Source: a marine actinobacterium PHSC20C1 (GTDB taxonomy: Bacteria; Actinomycetota; Actinomycetes; Actinomycetales; Microbacteriaceae). Taken from it: a stretch of DNA of 64,000 nucleotides. The notes beneath the pieces were generated by a model. It was not told the origin of the DNA. It did no database searches and saw only the letters and a list, made by a program, of their open reading frames with translations. Of the stretch, positions 42,467 to 51,592 are shown one piece after another (position 1 is the stretch's first letter; each line of letters begins with the position of its first letter). A program made the translations under genes and the position numbers. The stretch lies in the NCBI GenBank assembly GCA_000153145.1, contig CH672415.1, positions 2,306,164-2,370,163 of the forward strand, given 5' to 3'.

Positions 42467-43935
42467 TCATCGAAATAGTTCTTCTTCTCTCAATGGTTTT
42501 GGGCGGATCCGCTCTCATTCAAGCCGCTGGCGCTCGCGGGCTCGGCGTTCCCATTCTTGGCTCAGTAACAGGACTTGCTCTCTACCTCTGCATCGGCGCT
42601 ATTCAGGTGTTGACGCCGATCACGAGTTCGCCGGTGTTGACCATCGTCCTTACCGTCGCACTTCCGGGTGGGTTGTGGCTCTGGCTTCGACTCCGGGGAG
42701 CACAACTTCCTCTTCGCCCGCTATGGGCCGGGATTATTGTGGCCGGTGTCACCGCAGCAGTCGCGTTCTTCCGCGCGGTTCCTCAGGTTGGCTGGTCGAA
42801 TGACAGTCTGCAATACCTGCTCAACGGCTCACTGATCGCAAGCAACAACATTACGATCGCGTCCACATCGCTTCTACCTAAGCGATTGATCGGAGTGCCA
42901 GAGTTGCACGCCGCAGCCAATCTCGGTGGCGAGTACTACGTGCAGGCGATCACGCCGCTCATCGCGGGTCTCGTGCTCGCACTCTTGTCTTGGATGCTGT
43001 GGGAGTCGCTTGCGCCTCGCCTCAGTAAGCGCGCACTGATTTTCATCGTCCTTGGCGGAGTGCTCTTTCTCGCCTCGATGAACCGATTCGTATTTCACGC
43101 CTTCTACCTCAACGGCCACCTGCTCTTCGCCCTGTTCATGCTTGTTGTAGTCGGTGGTGGGTGGATGCTCGTCTCGACCACCTCTGTGAATAAGACTGCG
43201 CTGATCACAGCGATGAGCCTGTCGGTGGGGGCGCTCATCTTCCTTCGAGCAGAGTCATCGATTCTCGTGGTTTTGGTGCTGCTGCCGATCATTGTCGATG
43301 GTTCGGTGAGCAGAGTTCATAAGTCGATTCTTTTGGCTATTCTCGGCGCATCCACTATTGCCTGGCAGTCATTCATGGCGGCCGTCTACCTCGCTCAAGG
43401 TCTCCCGGTGGCCTTCGAAATTTGGGGCCTTCTGGGCTTCGGAGTAGCAATTCTCGCTCTGATCCCGTTGCTCCGGTGGAGCATTTTTGTACAACGCGGC
43501 CGCATCATTCTGGTGCTCGCAGAGGCTGTTTTGTGGCTGAGCCTGATCGTGCTCTTCATCCGTGAACCGCAAATCCTCATCGAGAGTGTTTCTGCTACCT
43601 ATGAGAATGTGGTGACTGGTGCGGGGTCGTGGGGACTCTCACTCATCCTGATGGTTGCATTGCTAGTGCTTGCGACGTTCATTGCTGTGCCCAACCGAGT
43701 CAATCTCCGTTTCCCTCTCACGAGCTTCATCCCGTTGGGATTCCTGCTCGCGTATCTACGCGATATCGCGTACCGCGTCGGCGACGGAGATTCGCTCAAC
43801 CGGATGTGGATTCAACTCATCCCCATCGCACTGTTTTATGTGCTCATTGCGCTTGGGTTTGGCGAATGGCGTCGTCGCTCAGCAGCCCCAGTCTCGACTC
43901 ACGTCTCGGCGCCCGCGGATTCACAACAGTTATAG
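42463..43935 (+). CDS. Polytopic membrane protein of the polysaccharide cluster
   Basis: No family recognised with certainty. The 490-residue protein has about twelve hydrophobic helices and loop motifs VGWSNDSLQYLLNG (near 110) and GDGDSLNRMW (near 440) that resemble the acidic substrate-binding loops of GT-C or ArnT-type glycosyltransferases. It may transfer a lipid-linked sugar or polymerise repeat units at the outer face of the membrane. It is coupled (ATGA) to the anchored protein upstream. Seventy-six bases separate it from the nitroreductase-like gene. Confidence 0.75.
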   Translation: MIIEIVLLLSMVLGGSALIQAAGARGLGVPILGSVTGLALYLCIGAIQVLTPITSSPVLTIVLTVALPGGLWLWLRLRGAQLPLRPLWAGIIVAGVTAAVAFFRAVPQVGWSNDSLQYLLNGSLIASNNITIASTSLLPKRLIGVPELHAAANLGGEYYVQAITPLIAGLVLALLSWMLWESLAPRLSKRALIFIVLGGVLFLASMNRFVFHAFYLNGHLLFALFMLVVVGGGWMLVSTTSVNKTALITAMSLSVGALIFLRAESSILVVLVLLPIIVDGSVSRVHKSILLAILGASTIAWQSFMAAVYLAQGLPVAFEIWGLLGFGVAILALIPLLRWSIFVQRGRIILVLAEAVLWLSLIVLFIREPQILIESVSATYENVVTGAGSWGLSLILMVALLVLATFIAVPNRVNLRFPLTSFIPLGFLLAYLRDIAYRVGDGDSLNRMWIQLIPIALFYVLIALGFGEWRRRSAAPVSTHVSAPADSQQL

Positions 43936-44011
43936 TTGCTGTGGCGTTGACGTGCCTGCGCTCAGCTGAGCAGGCTCGGCGCCTTTTGACGTTCTGGAGT
44001 GCGGAGAGAAT

Positions 44012-45094
44012 TTGCTGAAGAAACTCAAGACAATCGCTACGAATCTTTTGGCGATTACGTGGATTCGAAAGTGCTACGAGTTTGTCAACCGCGTGTTTCT
44101 GGAGACGTTCGGTTCGAGCCGCATCCTGGCTCACCTCTTTTACACAATCGCGTTCCTTGCCTTCAACCGCGAACAAGTCGGTGTCCTTCGGGGACGCCGC
44201 AATTACTACCGGAATAAGAACCAAGATCGAACCTCTCGCGTAGAGCTACGTCGAAACATTCACCGGCTAGAGAAGGGCATCATCATGATGCCGCGGCGCG
44301 ACATTTTTGCTCGCGACTACATCACTGAGACCGTCGAGTTTTATGAGTTGGCTGCACGTCAATGTGCCACTGACCCGAATTCTCTTGAGACAAGCGAAGT
44401 CGAATGGGCTCACAATGTTCTCTCCGAATACTTCCGGGTAAGCACCGGAAAAGATCCCGTCGTTGATGCTGCCCGCGAGCGCTTCGCTCAGCTTAGCTAC
44501 ACCCCGCAAGACACAGACAAGGTTCCCTACGTAAAAAAGAACCTGTCGAGCATCAGCTACGAACAACTTCACGAGCTCGCTATGCAGCGCCGCTCGGTTC
44601 GATGGTTTGACCAGAAGCCCGTGCCGCGCGAGTTGGTTGATAAAGCGCTGGTCATTGGCCGTCAGTCTCCGACCGCGTGCAACCGCCTGCCCTTCGAGTT
44701 CCGCATCTTTGACGACCCAGAAATGGTGAGCAAGGTCGCAGGGCTACCCTTCGGTGCCGCTGGCTATGCTCAGAACATCCCGACAATCGTCGTAGTTGTT
44801 GGCAAGCTGGATAGCTACTTCAGCCCACGAGACCGGCACGCGATCTATATCGACTCCTCGCTTGCAGCGATGTCTTTCATGTTCGGCCTAGAAACTTTGG
44901 GACTCAGCTCGAGCGTCATCAATTGGCCAGACTTCGAACCGCTTGAAGCAAAAATGCAGAAGACGCTCGGCCTTGACGTTACGGACAGAGTCATCATGTT
45001 GATTGCGGTCGGTTACGCGCACCCAGAGGGTCTCGTTCCCTTCTCCCAGAAGAAGGAACTCGACACCTTCCGGTCATACAACCAATTGCGATGA
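44012..45094 (+). CDS. Nitroreductase family protein of the polysaccharide cluster
   Basis: Residues from about 185 on form an FMN nitroreductase domain: MQRRSVRWFDQKPVPRELV, RQSPTACNRLPFEFR, and IDSSLAAMSFMFGLETLGL. The first 180 residues are an extension with basic helices and RLEKGIIMMPRR, not part of common nitroreductases. Such proteins recur in exopolysaccharide clusters beside polysaccharide pyruvyl transferases, where their substrate is not established. The start is TTG 44012 with GGAG at 44003-44006. Its stop overlaps the next start. Confidence 0.85.
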   Translation: MLKKLKTIATNLLAITWIRKCYEFVNRVFLETFGSSRILAHLFYTIAFLAFNREQVGVLRGRRNYYRNKNQDRTSRVELRRNIHRLEKGIIMMPRRDIFARDYITETVEFYELAARQCATDPNSLETSEVEWAHNVLSEYFRVSTGKDPVVDAARERFAQLSYTPQDTDKVPYVKKNLSSISYEQLHELAMQRRSVRWFDQKPVPRELVDKALVIGRQSPTACNRLPFEFRIFDDPEMVSKVAGLPFGAAGYAQNIPTIVVVVGKLDSYFSPRDRHAIYIDSSLAAMSFMFGLETLGLSSSVINWPDFEPLEAKMQKTLGLDVTDRVIMLIAVGYAHPEGLVPFSQKKELDTFRSYNQLR

Positions 45095-46074
45095 CCTCAC
45101 CATCAACCTCGGGCGTACCGAAACGGCTACTGCGCTACGCACTCACCGCAGTCGTTCTTGCGCTTGTCGCGGTCTTGTTCTGGCGCGCTCTCTCTGAGAA
45201 CTGGACCGAGGTTCAGGCACAGAAACTCCAGTTCAACTGGCTGATGGTTGCTGCGGTCGTGCTCTTCTCCGTTGCAGTTCCCGTCTCCGGGCTGCTGTGG
45301 GGTGCAATAGTCAACCGGCTTAGCCCATCGTCGAGAGTGACTCCCCGCGAGGCAATGGCTGTCCATTCAGCATCGTGGCTGCTCAAGTACGTTCCCGGCC
45401 AGGTTGGTTCCCTGCTCAATAAGGTGATTTGGGGCAAGAAACGCGGCATTAGCCGCAGCATCATGGTGATCTCGTTCATCTATGAGAATGTGTTCCTCCA
45501 AGTCTCATCGATCGTTCCGAGCGCGGCAATCCTGCTCGTGAGCGTCGGTCTCGTCATTTTCCAAGACAACCCCGTTACGCTGCTGCTCCCGATCTTGGCC
45601 CTCATCCCCCTGCTTGCGGTTCTCGACCGCAGACTCTTTCATCCCGTTCTCAACTTCGGCGCGCGTCGTGTGCTGAAGCAAGAGTTACCTCGGGAGTACT
45701 TCCTTCCACCGTTGGCGGTAGGCGGCTACCTCGTCGCGTTTATCGCGCCTCGAGTGATCAACGGAGTTGGCTTCGTTTTTGTCGCATCCTCCTTTCTCAA
45801 CCTTGCACCGTCGGCATGGCTCCCACTTGCGGCGACCTACGTTCTTGCCGGTGCCATCGGCATCCTGGCGGTGTTTGTCCCTAGTGGACTCGGCGTTCGC
45901 GAAGCAGTGATTTTCCTTTTTGCCCTTCAGTACATGACGCCGGCACAGGCCGTAATCCTTGCCCTGCTTGCACGCCTACTCAGCACAGTTGCCGATGCCT
46001 TGGTTGCGCTGTTTTATGGAGTACTGACTCTGTCTTTGCGGCGTCTACCGCCTAAGCTCATTCAGGGTCCTTAA
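45091..46074 (+). CDS. UPF0104/LPG-synthase-type membrane protein, flippase-like
   Basis: Member of the lysylphosphatidylglycerol synthase transmembrane (UPF0104) family with about eight helices over 327 residues. The conserved segments LLKYVPGQVGSLLNKV and FVPSGLGVREAVIFLF are present. There is no soluble lysyl transferase domain. In polysaccharide clusters such proteins are suspected to move lipid-linked sugars or to act with GT2 transferases; that is inference. Start overlaps the upstream stop (ATGA). Confidence 0.88.
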   Translation: MTSPSTSGVPKRLLRYALTAVVLALVAVLFWRALSENWTEVQAQKLQFNWLMVAAVVLFSVAVPVSGLLWGAIVNRLSPSSRVTPREAMAVHSASWLLKYVPGQVGSLLNKVIWGKKRGISRSIMVISFIYENVFLQVSSIVPSAAILLVSVGLVIFQDNPVTLLLPILALIPLLAVLDRRLFHPVLNFGARRVLKQELPREYFLPPLAVGGYLVAFIAPRVINGVGFVFVASSFLNLAPSAWLPLAATYVLAGAIGILAVFVPSGLGVREAVIFLFALQYMTPAQAVILALLARLLSTVADALVALFYGVLTLSLRRLPPKLIQGP

Positions 46075-46089
46075 TGTTCCCCGCCGACT

Positions 46090-46117
46090 TTGTTCGTTTG
46101 CCACCACAATCTAGGGT
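46090..46117 (+). promoter_or_regulatory. Weak internal promoter before the GT2 gene
   Basis: TTGTTC (46090-46095), 16 bases, TAGGGT (46112-46117), about 40 bases before the GTG at 46157. It may give the last two genes their own transcript. Confidence 0.3.
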
Positions 46118-46156
46118 TCACACTGTGGCCCTTTCGCACTTGGAGCTGATTTTCTC

Positions 46157-47134
46157 GTGAAAGTTTTCGTTCAAATCCCTTGCTTGAATGAAGAGCTCAC
46201 CCTGCCACTCGTCCTCGAGTCGATTCCGAGACAGATTCCTGGGGTAGACGAGCTGCACATTTTGGTGATCGATGACGGCTCAACCGACCGGACTATCGAG
46301 GTCGCTGAAGAGCATGGCGTCACTCACTTTGTGCGCCACTCCGGAAACCGGGGCTTGGCCCGCTCGTTCTCCGATGGCGTCAGTTATGCCCTCGCTCACG
46401 GCGCAGACATCGTTGTGAACACGGACGGCGACAACCAGTACCCCCAGGACCGAATTCCAGACCTCATCGCTCCGCTGATGAACGGAACCGCCGACATCGC
46501 GATTGGTGACCGCCAGACGGCCACCATCGCCCACTTTTCGCCATTCAAGCGACTCCTTCAGCGTTTCGGTAGTCGAGTGGTCAATATGGCTGCCGGCACC
46601 GACGTACCGGATGCCGCGAGTGGCTTTCGGGCATACTCGCGAGAGTCCCTGCTTCGGCTCAACGTTGTCACCGAGTTCAGCTACTGCATGGAAACGATCA
46701 TCCAGGCCGGTCACAAGCGGATGCGTCTTGCGAGTGTCCCGATTGAGACGAACGCGAAGACACGGGAGTCTCGACTGTTCTCGTCGATGTGGCAGCACGT
46801 GGGTGAGTCCGCGCGTGCGATCATCCGCAGCTATCTCATGTTCCGCCCGCTGGCTTTCTTCCTGCCGCTCGGTTCGGTGCTCACCGTCGCTTCCCTCGTC
46901 CCGTTCGTCCGGTACCTGATCTTGTGGCTGTCTGGCACATCGGGCGACCACATTCAGTCGCTCATCCTTGGTGCTGCGCTCCTCGTTGGCGGGCTGCTGA
47001 GCTTTGCGTTGGGGCTGCTCGCAGACCTGATGCGGATCAATCGCATTCTGCTAGAAGACTCGATGGAGCGAACGAAGCGTATTGAATTCGGCCGCGGTTA
47101 CACCGCCACCAAGCTCAACCGAAAGGTCGGATAG
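46157..47134 (+). CDS. Glycosyltransferase family 2, DPM1/GtrB-like
   Basis: GT-A fold transferase that likely loads a nucleotide sugar onto polyprenyl phosphate. IPCLNEELTLPLVLES and VIDDGSTDRT open the domain; the metal-binding DGD is at residues 90-92 in VNTDGDNQYPQDRI. Two C-terminal membrane helices (about 230-255 and 270-295) anchor it, as in GtrB-type polyprenyl phosphate glycosyltransferases. GTG start, with GGAG 11 bases upstream. Its stop shares one base with the start of the next gene. Confidence 0.9.
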   Translation: MKVFVQIPCLNEELTLPLVLESIPRQIPGVDELHILVIDDGSTDRTIEVAEEHGVTHFVRHSGNRGLARSFSDGVSYALAHGADIVVNTDGDNQYPQDRIPDLIAPLMNGTADIAIGDRQTATIAHFSPFKRLLQRFGSRVVNMAAGTDVPDAASGFRAYSRESLLRLNVVTEFSYCMETIIQAGHKRMRLASVPIETNAKTRESRLFSSMWQHVGESARAIIRSYLMFRPLAFFLPLGSVLTVASLVPFVRYLILWLSGTSGDHIQSLILGAALLVGGLLSFALGLLADLMRINRILLEDSMERTKRIEFGRGYTATKLNRKVG

Positions 47135-48369
47135 TGGTTGCTCCTCACGTCACCATTATTGGATCCGCCTTGGCCGGCAACAAGGGCGCTTCGGCGATGC
47201 TGGAAAGCGCGATCCAGACTTTGACCCCGCGTGTTCCCGGTGTGAGCTTTACCCTGCTGAGCATGTATCCCGAAGAGGATCGTGCCCAGAACGTGTACGA
47301 CAATCTCGACATTGTGGCTGCGCAGCCACGTCAACTTGGCGTAACGATTAACTCGCTCGCGCTGCTGTACCGCGTACTTCCGCCGTTGCGCCCACTCATT
47401 CGCAAGAACTCGAAGGCAATCGCGGCACTAGCGAAGTCTCAAGTTCTGCTCGATCAGGGCGGAATTACTTTCACCGACGGTCGCGAGAAGTTTCTTCTCT
47501 ACAACGTGGCATCCATTCTGCCGGCGATGTTCGTGAAGACCCCTGTCTTCAAGTGCGCTCAAGCGATCGGCCCGTTCAAGAATTCGATTAACCACCGTGC
47601 GGCGCGCATCTTTCTGCCCAAAGTGCACACCATTGTGACGCGAGGCGCAAAGACTCATGAGTTCGCTGAGGGGCTCGGTTTGTCGAACCTCTTCGCCGGT
47701 GCGGACTACGCATTCTCGCTGCAGCTAGACGGCACCGAGAGCGCCGCCGTCTCGAAAGAATTCGATATGACATTCTTCGATTCCGGCACCGTCGTTGGCG
47801 TCTCGCCGAGCGTCGTGCTGCAAAAGAAGGTTGATGCTCGCGATGGTGACTACATCGGGCAGACAGCTGATTTTATCAAGCACCTCCTGGCCTCGGGTCG
47901 CAAAGTGGCGCTCGTGCCCCACAGCGCTCGTGAGCAGTCGACGAAAACACACAACAATGACTTGCCGCTGTGCCGTGAAATCTTCGATCGCGTAGGGGAA
48001 AACGCAAACCTCTTGTTTATCGATAAAGAACTGCCATCTCAGCAGCTTCGGTACATTATTGGCGAGTGCGACCTCTTCGTCGCGAGCCGCTTTCACGCCA
48101 TGGTTTCGGCGTTGGCAATGGCGGTACCGACTCTCGTAATTGGCTGGAGCCACAAGTACCAAGAGGTGCTTGAGATGTTTGGTGCGGAACAGTGGGCAAT
48201 GCCGCACAGCGAAGCGGAGTTGGGTTCGCTCATCGAGCGGTTCGAACAGCTTGCTGAGTCCCGCACGGAGGTTGCGGCTTCTTTGCAGCACCACTTGCCT
48301 GCGGTCAAAGAACGTTCACTGGCTCAAGCAGATCTCATTGCGGCGATTGTGACCAACCGCTCAGCATAG
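47134..48369 (+). CDS. Polysaccharide pyruvyl transferase family protein
   Basis: CsaB/PS_pyruv_trans family enzyme that would add a ketal-linked pyruvate to a surface glycan. Family features: GSALAGNKGASAMLES at the start, DQGGITFTD near residue 110, AQAIGPFKN, and ASRFHAMVSALAMAVPTLVIGWSHKY near residue 320. 411 residues. It closes the cluster and is convergent with the CDF exporter. A pyruvylated, negatively charged wall polymer is the most likely product of the cluster. Confidence 0.9.
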   Translation: MVAPHVTIIGSALAGNKGASAMLESAIQTLTPRVPGVSFTLLSMYPEEDRAQNVYDNLDIVAAQPRQLGVTINSLALLYRVLPPLRPLIRKNSKAIAALAKSQVLLDQGGITFTDGREKFLLYNVASILPAMFVKTPVFKCAQAIGPFKNSINHRAARIFLPKVHTIVTRGAKTHEFAEGLGLSNLFAGADYAFSLQLDGTESAAVSKEFDMTFFDSGTVVGVSPSVVLQKKVDARDGDYIGQTADFIKHLLASGRKVALVPHSAREQSTKTHNNDLPLCREIFDRVGENANLLFIDKELPSQQLRYIIGECDLFVASRFHAMVSALAMAVPTLVIGWSHKYQEVLEMFGAEQWAMPHSEAELGSLIERFEQLAESRTEVAASLQHHLPAVKERSLAQADLIAAIVTNRSA

Positions 48370-48387
48370 GTCCTCGATGCCGACCGC

Positions 48388-49302
48388 CTAGTGGTGGTGG
48401 ACGTGCTCGCTGGTGATGTTGCTTTCCGGTTCGATCTGGAACGTCGAGTGCTCGATGCTTAACTCAAAGTGCTCAGCAACGCACTGCTGAAGGGCGGGCA
48501 ACATTTCGGCGGCGTGACCGTCACGGAAGCAAGAGTCGTCAACGATGACGTGCGCCGTGAGCACGGGCAGGTCAGACGAAATGCGAGTGATGTGCAAATC
48601 GTGCACGTCAGTCACATGTTCCATTTCCATGATGTGGGCGCGCACCGATTCTGGGTCGATGCCCTTGGGCGTTGACTCCAGAAGCACGCCAAGGCTCGCC
48701 TTGAGCAGGATGATCGTGCGTGGCACGATCAGCACGGCAATCAGGATGCCGACCACGGCATCCGCTTGATACCAGCCGAACAGTGCAATCACGATAGCGC
48801 TGATGATGACGCCGACGGAACCAAGCGCGTCATTGACGACTTCGAGGAACGCGGCCTTCATGTTGAGGTTGGAGTTGCGGCCGCCGGTCAGAACAATCAT
48901 CGCCGCTATGTTGGCGACCAGGCCGATGATGCCGAAAATGAGAAGGCTGCTTGCCTGAATCTCCGGTGGTTCGAAGAGTCGGCGGACTCCCTCGATTAGC
49001 GCGTAAATGCCGACGGCGAAGAGCAGGGTTGACTGAGCCATTGCGCTCAACACTTCGGTACGACGCAAACCCCACGAGTGTTTATTGGTGGCTGGGCGCT
49101 GCATGAGCCCAGCAGCGAGGAGTGCCATGAGGAGGCCGACCGAGTCGGTGAGCATGTGGGCAGTATCAACGAGCAGCGCGAGGCTGCCCGTGACGATGGC
49201 ACCAATTGCTTGAGCCACGACGACACCGACGGTAATGATGAAGGCGACCAGTAACCGGGTTCTGTTGTTATTTCCCGCTGCGTGGTTGTGCCCGGCGCCC
49301 AT
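48388..49302 (-). CDS. Cation diffusion facilitator family exporter
   Basis: CDF/ZnT-type metal:proton antiporter. The metal site HxxxD appears as DTAHMLTDSVGL in the second helix and again as ALGSVGV-type residues in the fifth; six membrane helices precede a cytoplasmic domain of about 90 residues. His-rich ends (GHNHAAGN at the N-terminus, EHVHHH at the C-terminus) suit zinc or cobalt. 304 residues. GAGGTGAG precedes the ATG. Metal specificity is inferred only. Confidence 0.93.
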   Translation of the reverse strand: MGAGHNHAAGNNNRTRLLVAFIITVGVVVAQAIGAIVTGSLALLVDTAHMLTDSVGLLMALLAAGLMQRPATNKHSWGLRRTEVLSAMAQSTLLFAVGIYALIEGVRRLFEPPEIQASSLLIFGIIGLVANIAAMIVLTGGRNSNLNMKAAFLEVVNDALGSVGVIISAIVIALFGWYQADAVVGILIAVLIVPRTIILLKASLGVLLESTPKGIDPESVRAHIMEMEHVTDVHDLHITRISSDLPVLTAHVIVDDSCFRDGHAAEMLPALQQCVAEHFELSIEHSTFQIEPESNITSEHVHHH

Positions 49303-49467
49303 CAGCTCACCTCAGCGACGTGGAGACTACTTTTGGCTTGGTTAGAGCTGGGCCGACTGAGTTGGCGAGCGTCTGCCTGGCGCACAGTCATAGTTCGGCT
49401 CATGGCCCGATTCTAATTGCCACACTGGCGCATCCCTATCGCGTGATTCGCGAGGACCGCACGTTGC

Positions 49468-49734
49468 CTAGATAGTGGGCCGCTGCGCCAGCGAGTTCGA
49501 GTGGAACTGCCGCTGGTGGCGAGCCTTCGCTTCGTCAAGTGTCGTGCAGGTGCCAAGCGGGTGTGCGCGGTTGTCGGTGATGAAGTATTCACCGCTGGAA
49601 TTTCGCTCGATCATGCCAGCGAATTCACCGGCTGCGTTCCCCACCCAGAGACCCGCCTGAATGCTCGTCCATGCCACTGTCGGGCGTGCTCTGTCGGCTG
49701 GACCTTCAGTCGGCCGGGGCGTGGCAATCGTCAT
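49468..49734 (-). CDS. Small conserved actinobacterial protein, function unknown
   Basis: An 88-residue soluble protein with no membrane segment. It contains WVGNAAGEFAGMIERNSSGEYFITD followed by a short helix TLDEAKARHQRQF, a pattern I have seen in small Microbacteriaceae proteins but cannot assign to a named domain. AAGGAG lies before the ATG at good spacing, which supports a real gene. The 165 bases to the CDF gene and the 158 bases to the next gene hold nothing else clear. Confidence 0.7.
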   Translation of the reverse strand: MTIATPRPTEGPADRARPTVAWTSIQAGLWVGNAAGEFAGMIERNSSGEYFITDNRAHPLGTCTTLDEAKARHQRQFHSNSLAQRPTI

Positions 49735-49892
49735 AGTTTTCTACTCCTTCGAGTTCACACTATTGAGGACCTCGGACACTGCGGTCGTGCAGCCCGCTGC
49801 TGTGCGGTTATCTGCATCTACGATTCAACCCCTCTGTGGACGGTCTGTCGACCCCTCATCCGAGCATTTTCGATGTTTGTTACATTCGGCGC

Positions 49893-50192
49893 TCAGGTGC
49901 GCGCTGATCGCACCTCTTCGCCTGCCTCCTCGCGCGCTTTCCTGCGGCCGATCGCAAACCACGCGATGGCACCGAGGCCGGGAGCGAGAACGGTGATGGC
50001 AACCCAGACGGCAAGTTCTGTGCCTGTCAATAGGTGCCGGTGGCGGGAGATCGAGACGATCCCGGTAATGACAAGGATGAGTGCGGCAACGTTGATCAGG
50101 AGCGCCAGCGCGAAGAAAGATGAAAAGAGGATGTCGAACCACGCCGGCATAAACGGATTCACCGCGTCAGCGGTCACTGCAAAAATGCTCAT
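49893..50192 (-). CDS. PLDc N-terminal domain membrane protein, second copy
   Basis: A 99-residue protein with two membrane helices (about 18-45 and 58-80); the second, VWVAITVLAPGLGAIAWFAIGRRK, matches the PLD-nuclease N-terminal domain. It has no catalytic HKD part. It resembles the product of 9449-9781 and the first 65 residues of the cardiolipin synthase at 17023. TACCCT six bases before the ATG suggests leaderless expression. Confidence 0.82.
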   Translation of the reverse strand: MSIFAVTADAVNPFMPAWFDILFSSFFALALLINVAALILVITGIVSISRHRHLLTGTELAVWVAITVLAPGLGAIAWFAIGRRKAREEAGEEVRSART

Positions 50193-50198
50193 GTTTCG

Positions 50199-50204
50199 AG
50201 GGTA
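50199..50204 (-). promoter_or_regulatory. -10 hexamer of second PLDc_N gene, leaderless geometry
   Basis: On the minus strand TACCCT ends six bases before the ATG at 50192. Confidence 0.45.
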
Positions 50205-50479
50205 GCCGGTGCTGACGGCGCAACATAGCTCTCACAGGGGGTCGCCGCGTTGCGTTTCGCGCAAAAAAGCTGCGCTGGTTGGCAGGCGCGAGCGCGCGGC
50301 TTTCCCGCACCGCCGCCGCAAGTTATCATCGGAGTAAGTGGCTCGGAGCAGTGCTGATCGTTGCCGAACACTCGACGATTGCGCTTTCTGCGGTGGCGAG
50401 ATCGTCAGCAGTACTAGGTGGCTCAAGGCCCTACGGTGCAACGATTGGCATCACGTACTCTTCGCTACAGAAAGCTGCC

Positions 50480-51529
50480 ATGACCTCGACCGATTCCCTC
50501 CTGCGTGGCTACTTGAGTGACAACGCTGCAGGCGCTTCGCCTCAGATTCTGGATGCTGTTGTCGCGGCATCCGCTGGCCCGGCGGCTCCGTACGGAAATG
50601 ATCCGATCACTGCCCGGATGCGCGCAAAGATGGCGGAAGTGTTCGAGTGCGAGCTCGATGTTTTTGCGGTCGGCACGGGATCGGCGGCAAACGGCATCGG
50701 CCTTGCGGCGCTCACGCGACCGTGGGGCAGCATCCTTGCTCACGCTGACAGCCACATTCAGAACGATGAAGCCGGTGCCCCCGAGTTCTTCACAGACGGC
50801 TCAAAGATTGTGTTGCTCGGCGGCGAGCACTCCAAAATTGATCCCGAAGAGTTGCGTGCGGCAGTGCTGGTTGGTCGCGGCGATGTGCATAGCGTTCAGG
50901 CGTCCGTGCTCAGCATCACGCAGGTCACGGAGACCGGCAGTGTGTACACAATCGACGAATTGCGCGAACTGACAACGATCGCGCGTGACGCTGGACTGCG
51001 CATCCACATGGATGGCGCTCGTTTCACGAATGCTTTGGTCACGCTCGATGTGAGCCCAGCAGAAATGACGTGGAAGCTCGGCGTCGACATGCTCTCGTTC
51101 GGCGCCACCAAAAATGGTGCTCTCACGGCGGACGCCATTGTCTGCTTCGACCCGAGCCTTGCGACTGAGCTGTCGTTTCGTCACAAGCGCGGTGGGCAGC
51201 TGACCTCCAAGATGCGGTTCCAAGCCGCTCAGATCGATGCCTACCTCACCAACGATTTGTGGCTCGACAATGCGCGCCAAGCCAACGCGATGGCCGCTCG
51301 ACTGCGAACGGGAATCGAGGATGTCGCGGGCGTGACGGTCACGAGTGAACCGGGCAGCAACATCCTGTTCGCTATTTTCTCTGACGAACTCACTGATGCA
51401 CTCCACGATCGCGGCTTTGGTTTTTACGCCAATCGTTGGGAGCCAGGGGTCGTGCGCATCGTGGTGTCGTTCGCGCACCAGGCTGCTGACATTGACGCCT
51501 TCGTGGCTGCCATTCGCGAACTCGCCTAG
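50480..51529 (+). CDS. Low-specificity L-threonine aldolase
   Basis: PLP-dependent enzyme splitting threonine or allo-threonine into glycine and acetaldehyde. The PLP lysine is Lys211 in SFGATKNGAL; HMDGARFTNALV holds the PLP-binding Asp. 349 residues. The frame is open from 50279, but the extra 67 residues have no family match and ATG 50480 starts the conserved part. The 287-base leader contains complementary segments and may be structured. With tdh-kbl, the cell has two routes from threonine to glycine. Confidence 0.92.
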   Translation: MTSTDSLLRGYLSDNAAGASPQILDAVVAASAGPAAPYGNDPITARMRAKMAEVFECELDVFAVGTGSAANGIGLAALTRPWGSILAHADSHIQNDEAGAPEFFTDGSKIVLLGGEHSKIDPEELRAAVLVGRGDVHSVQASVLSITQVTETGSVYTIDELRELTTIARDAGLRIHMDGARFTNALVTLDVSPAEMTWKLGVDMLSFGATKNGALTADAIVCFDPSLATELSFRHKRGGQLTSKMRFQAAQIDAYLTNDLWLDNARQANAMAARLRTGIEDVAGVTVTSEPGSNILFAIFSDELTDALHDRGFGFYANRWEPGVVRIVVSFAHQAADIDAFVAAIRELA

Positions 51530-51580
51530 GCTGCCTGCGCACCGTGCGATGCGCGGATGGTGCGCTGGCGGTCACAGGAG

Positions 51581-51586
51581 TAGCGT
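51581..51586 (+). promoter_or_regulatory. -10 hexamer of the DNA alkylation repair gene
   Basis: TAGCGT ends six bases before the ATG at 51593. The same hexamer at the same distance precedes the next gene (52280-52285). Confidence 0.45.
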
Positions 51587-51592
51587 CGAGTT

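Noticed and set aside
50279-50479. 67-residue N-terminal extension of the threonine aldolase
   Set aside because: No similarity to the family; the region looks like an untranslated leader.
50193-50479. Known riboswitch (glycine, SAM-IV, SAH, TPP) before the threonine aldolase
   Set aside because: Core consensus elements of these classes are not found in the right order; only generic complementarity is seen.
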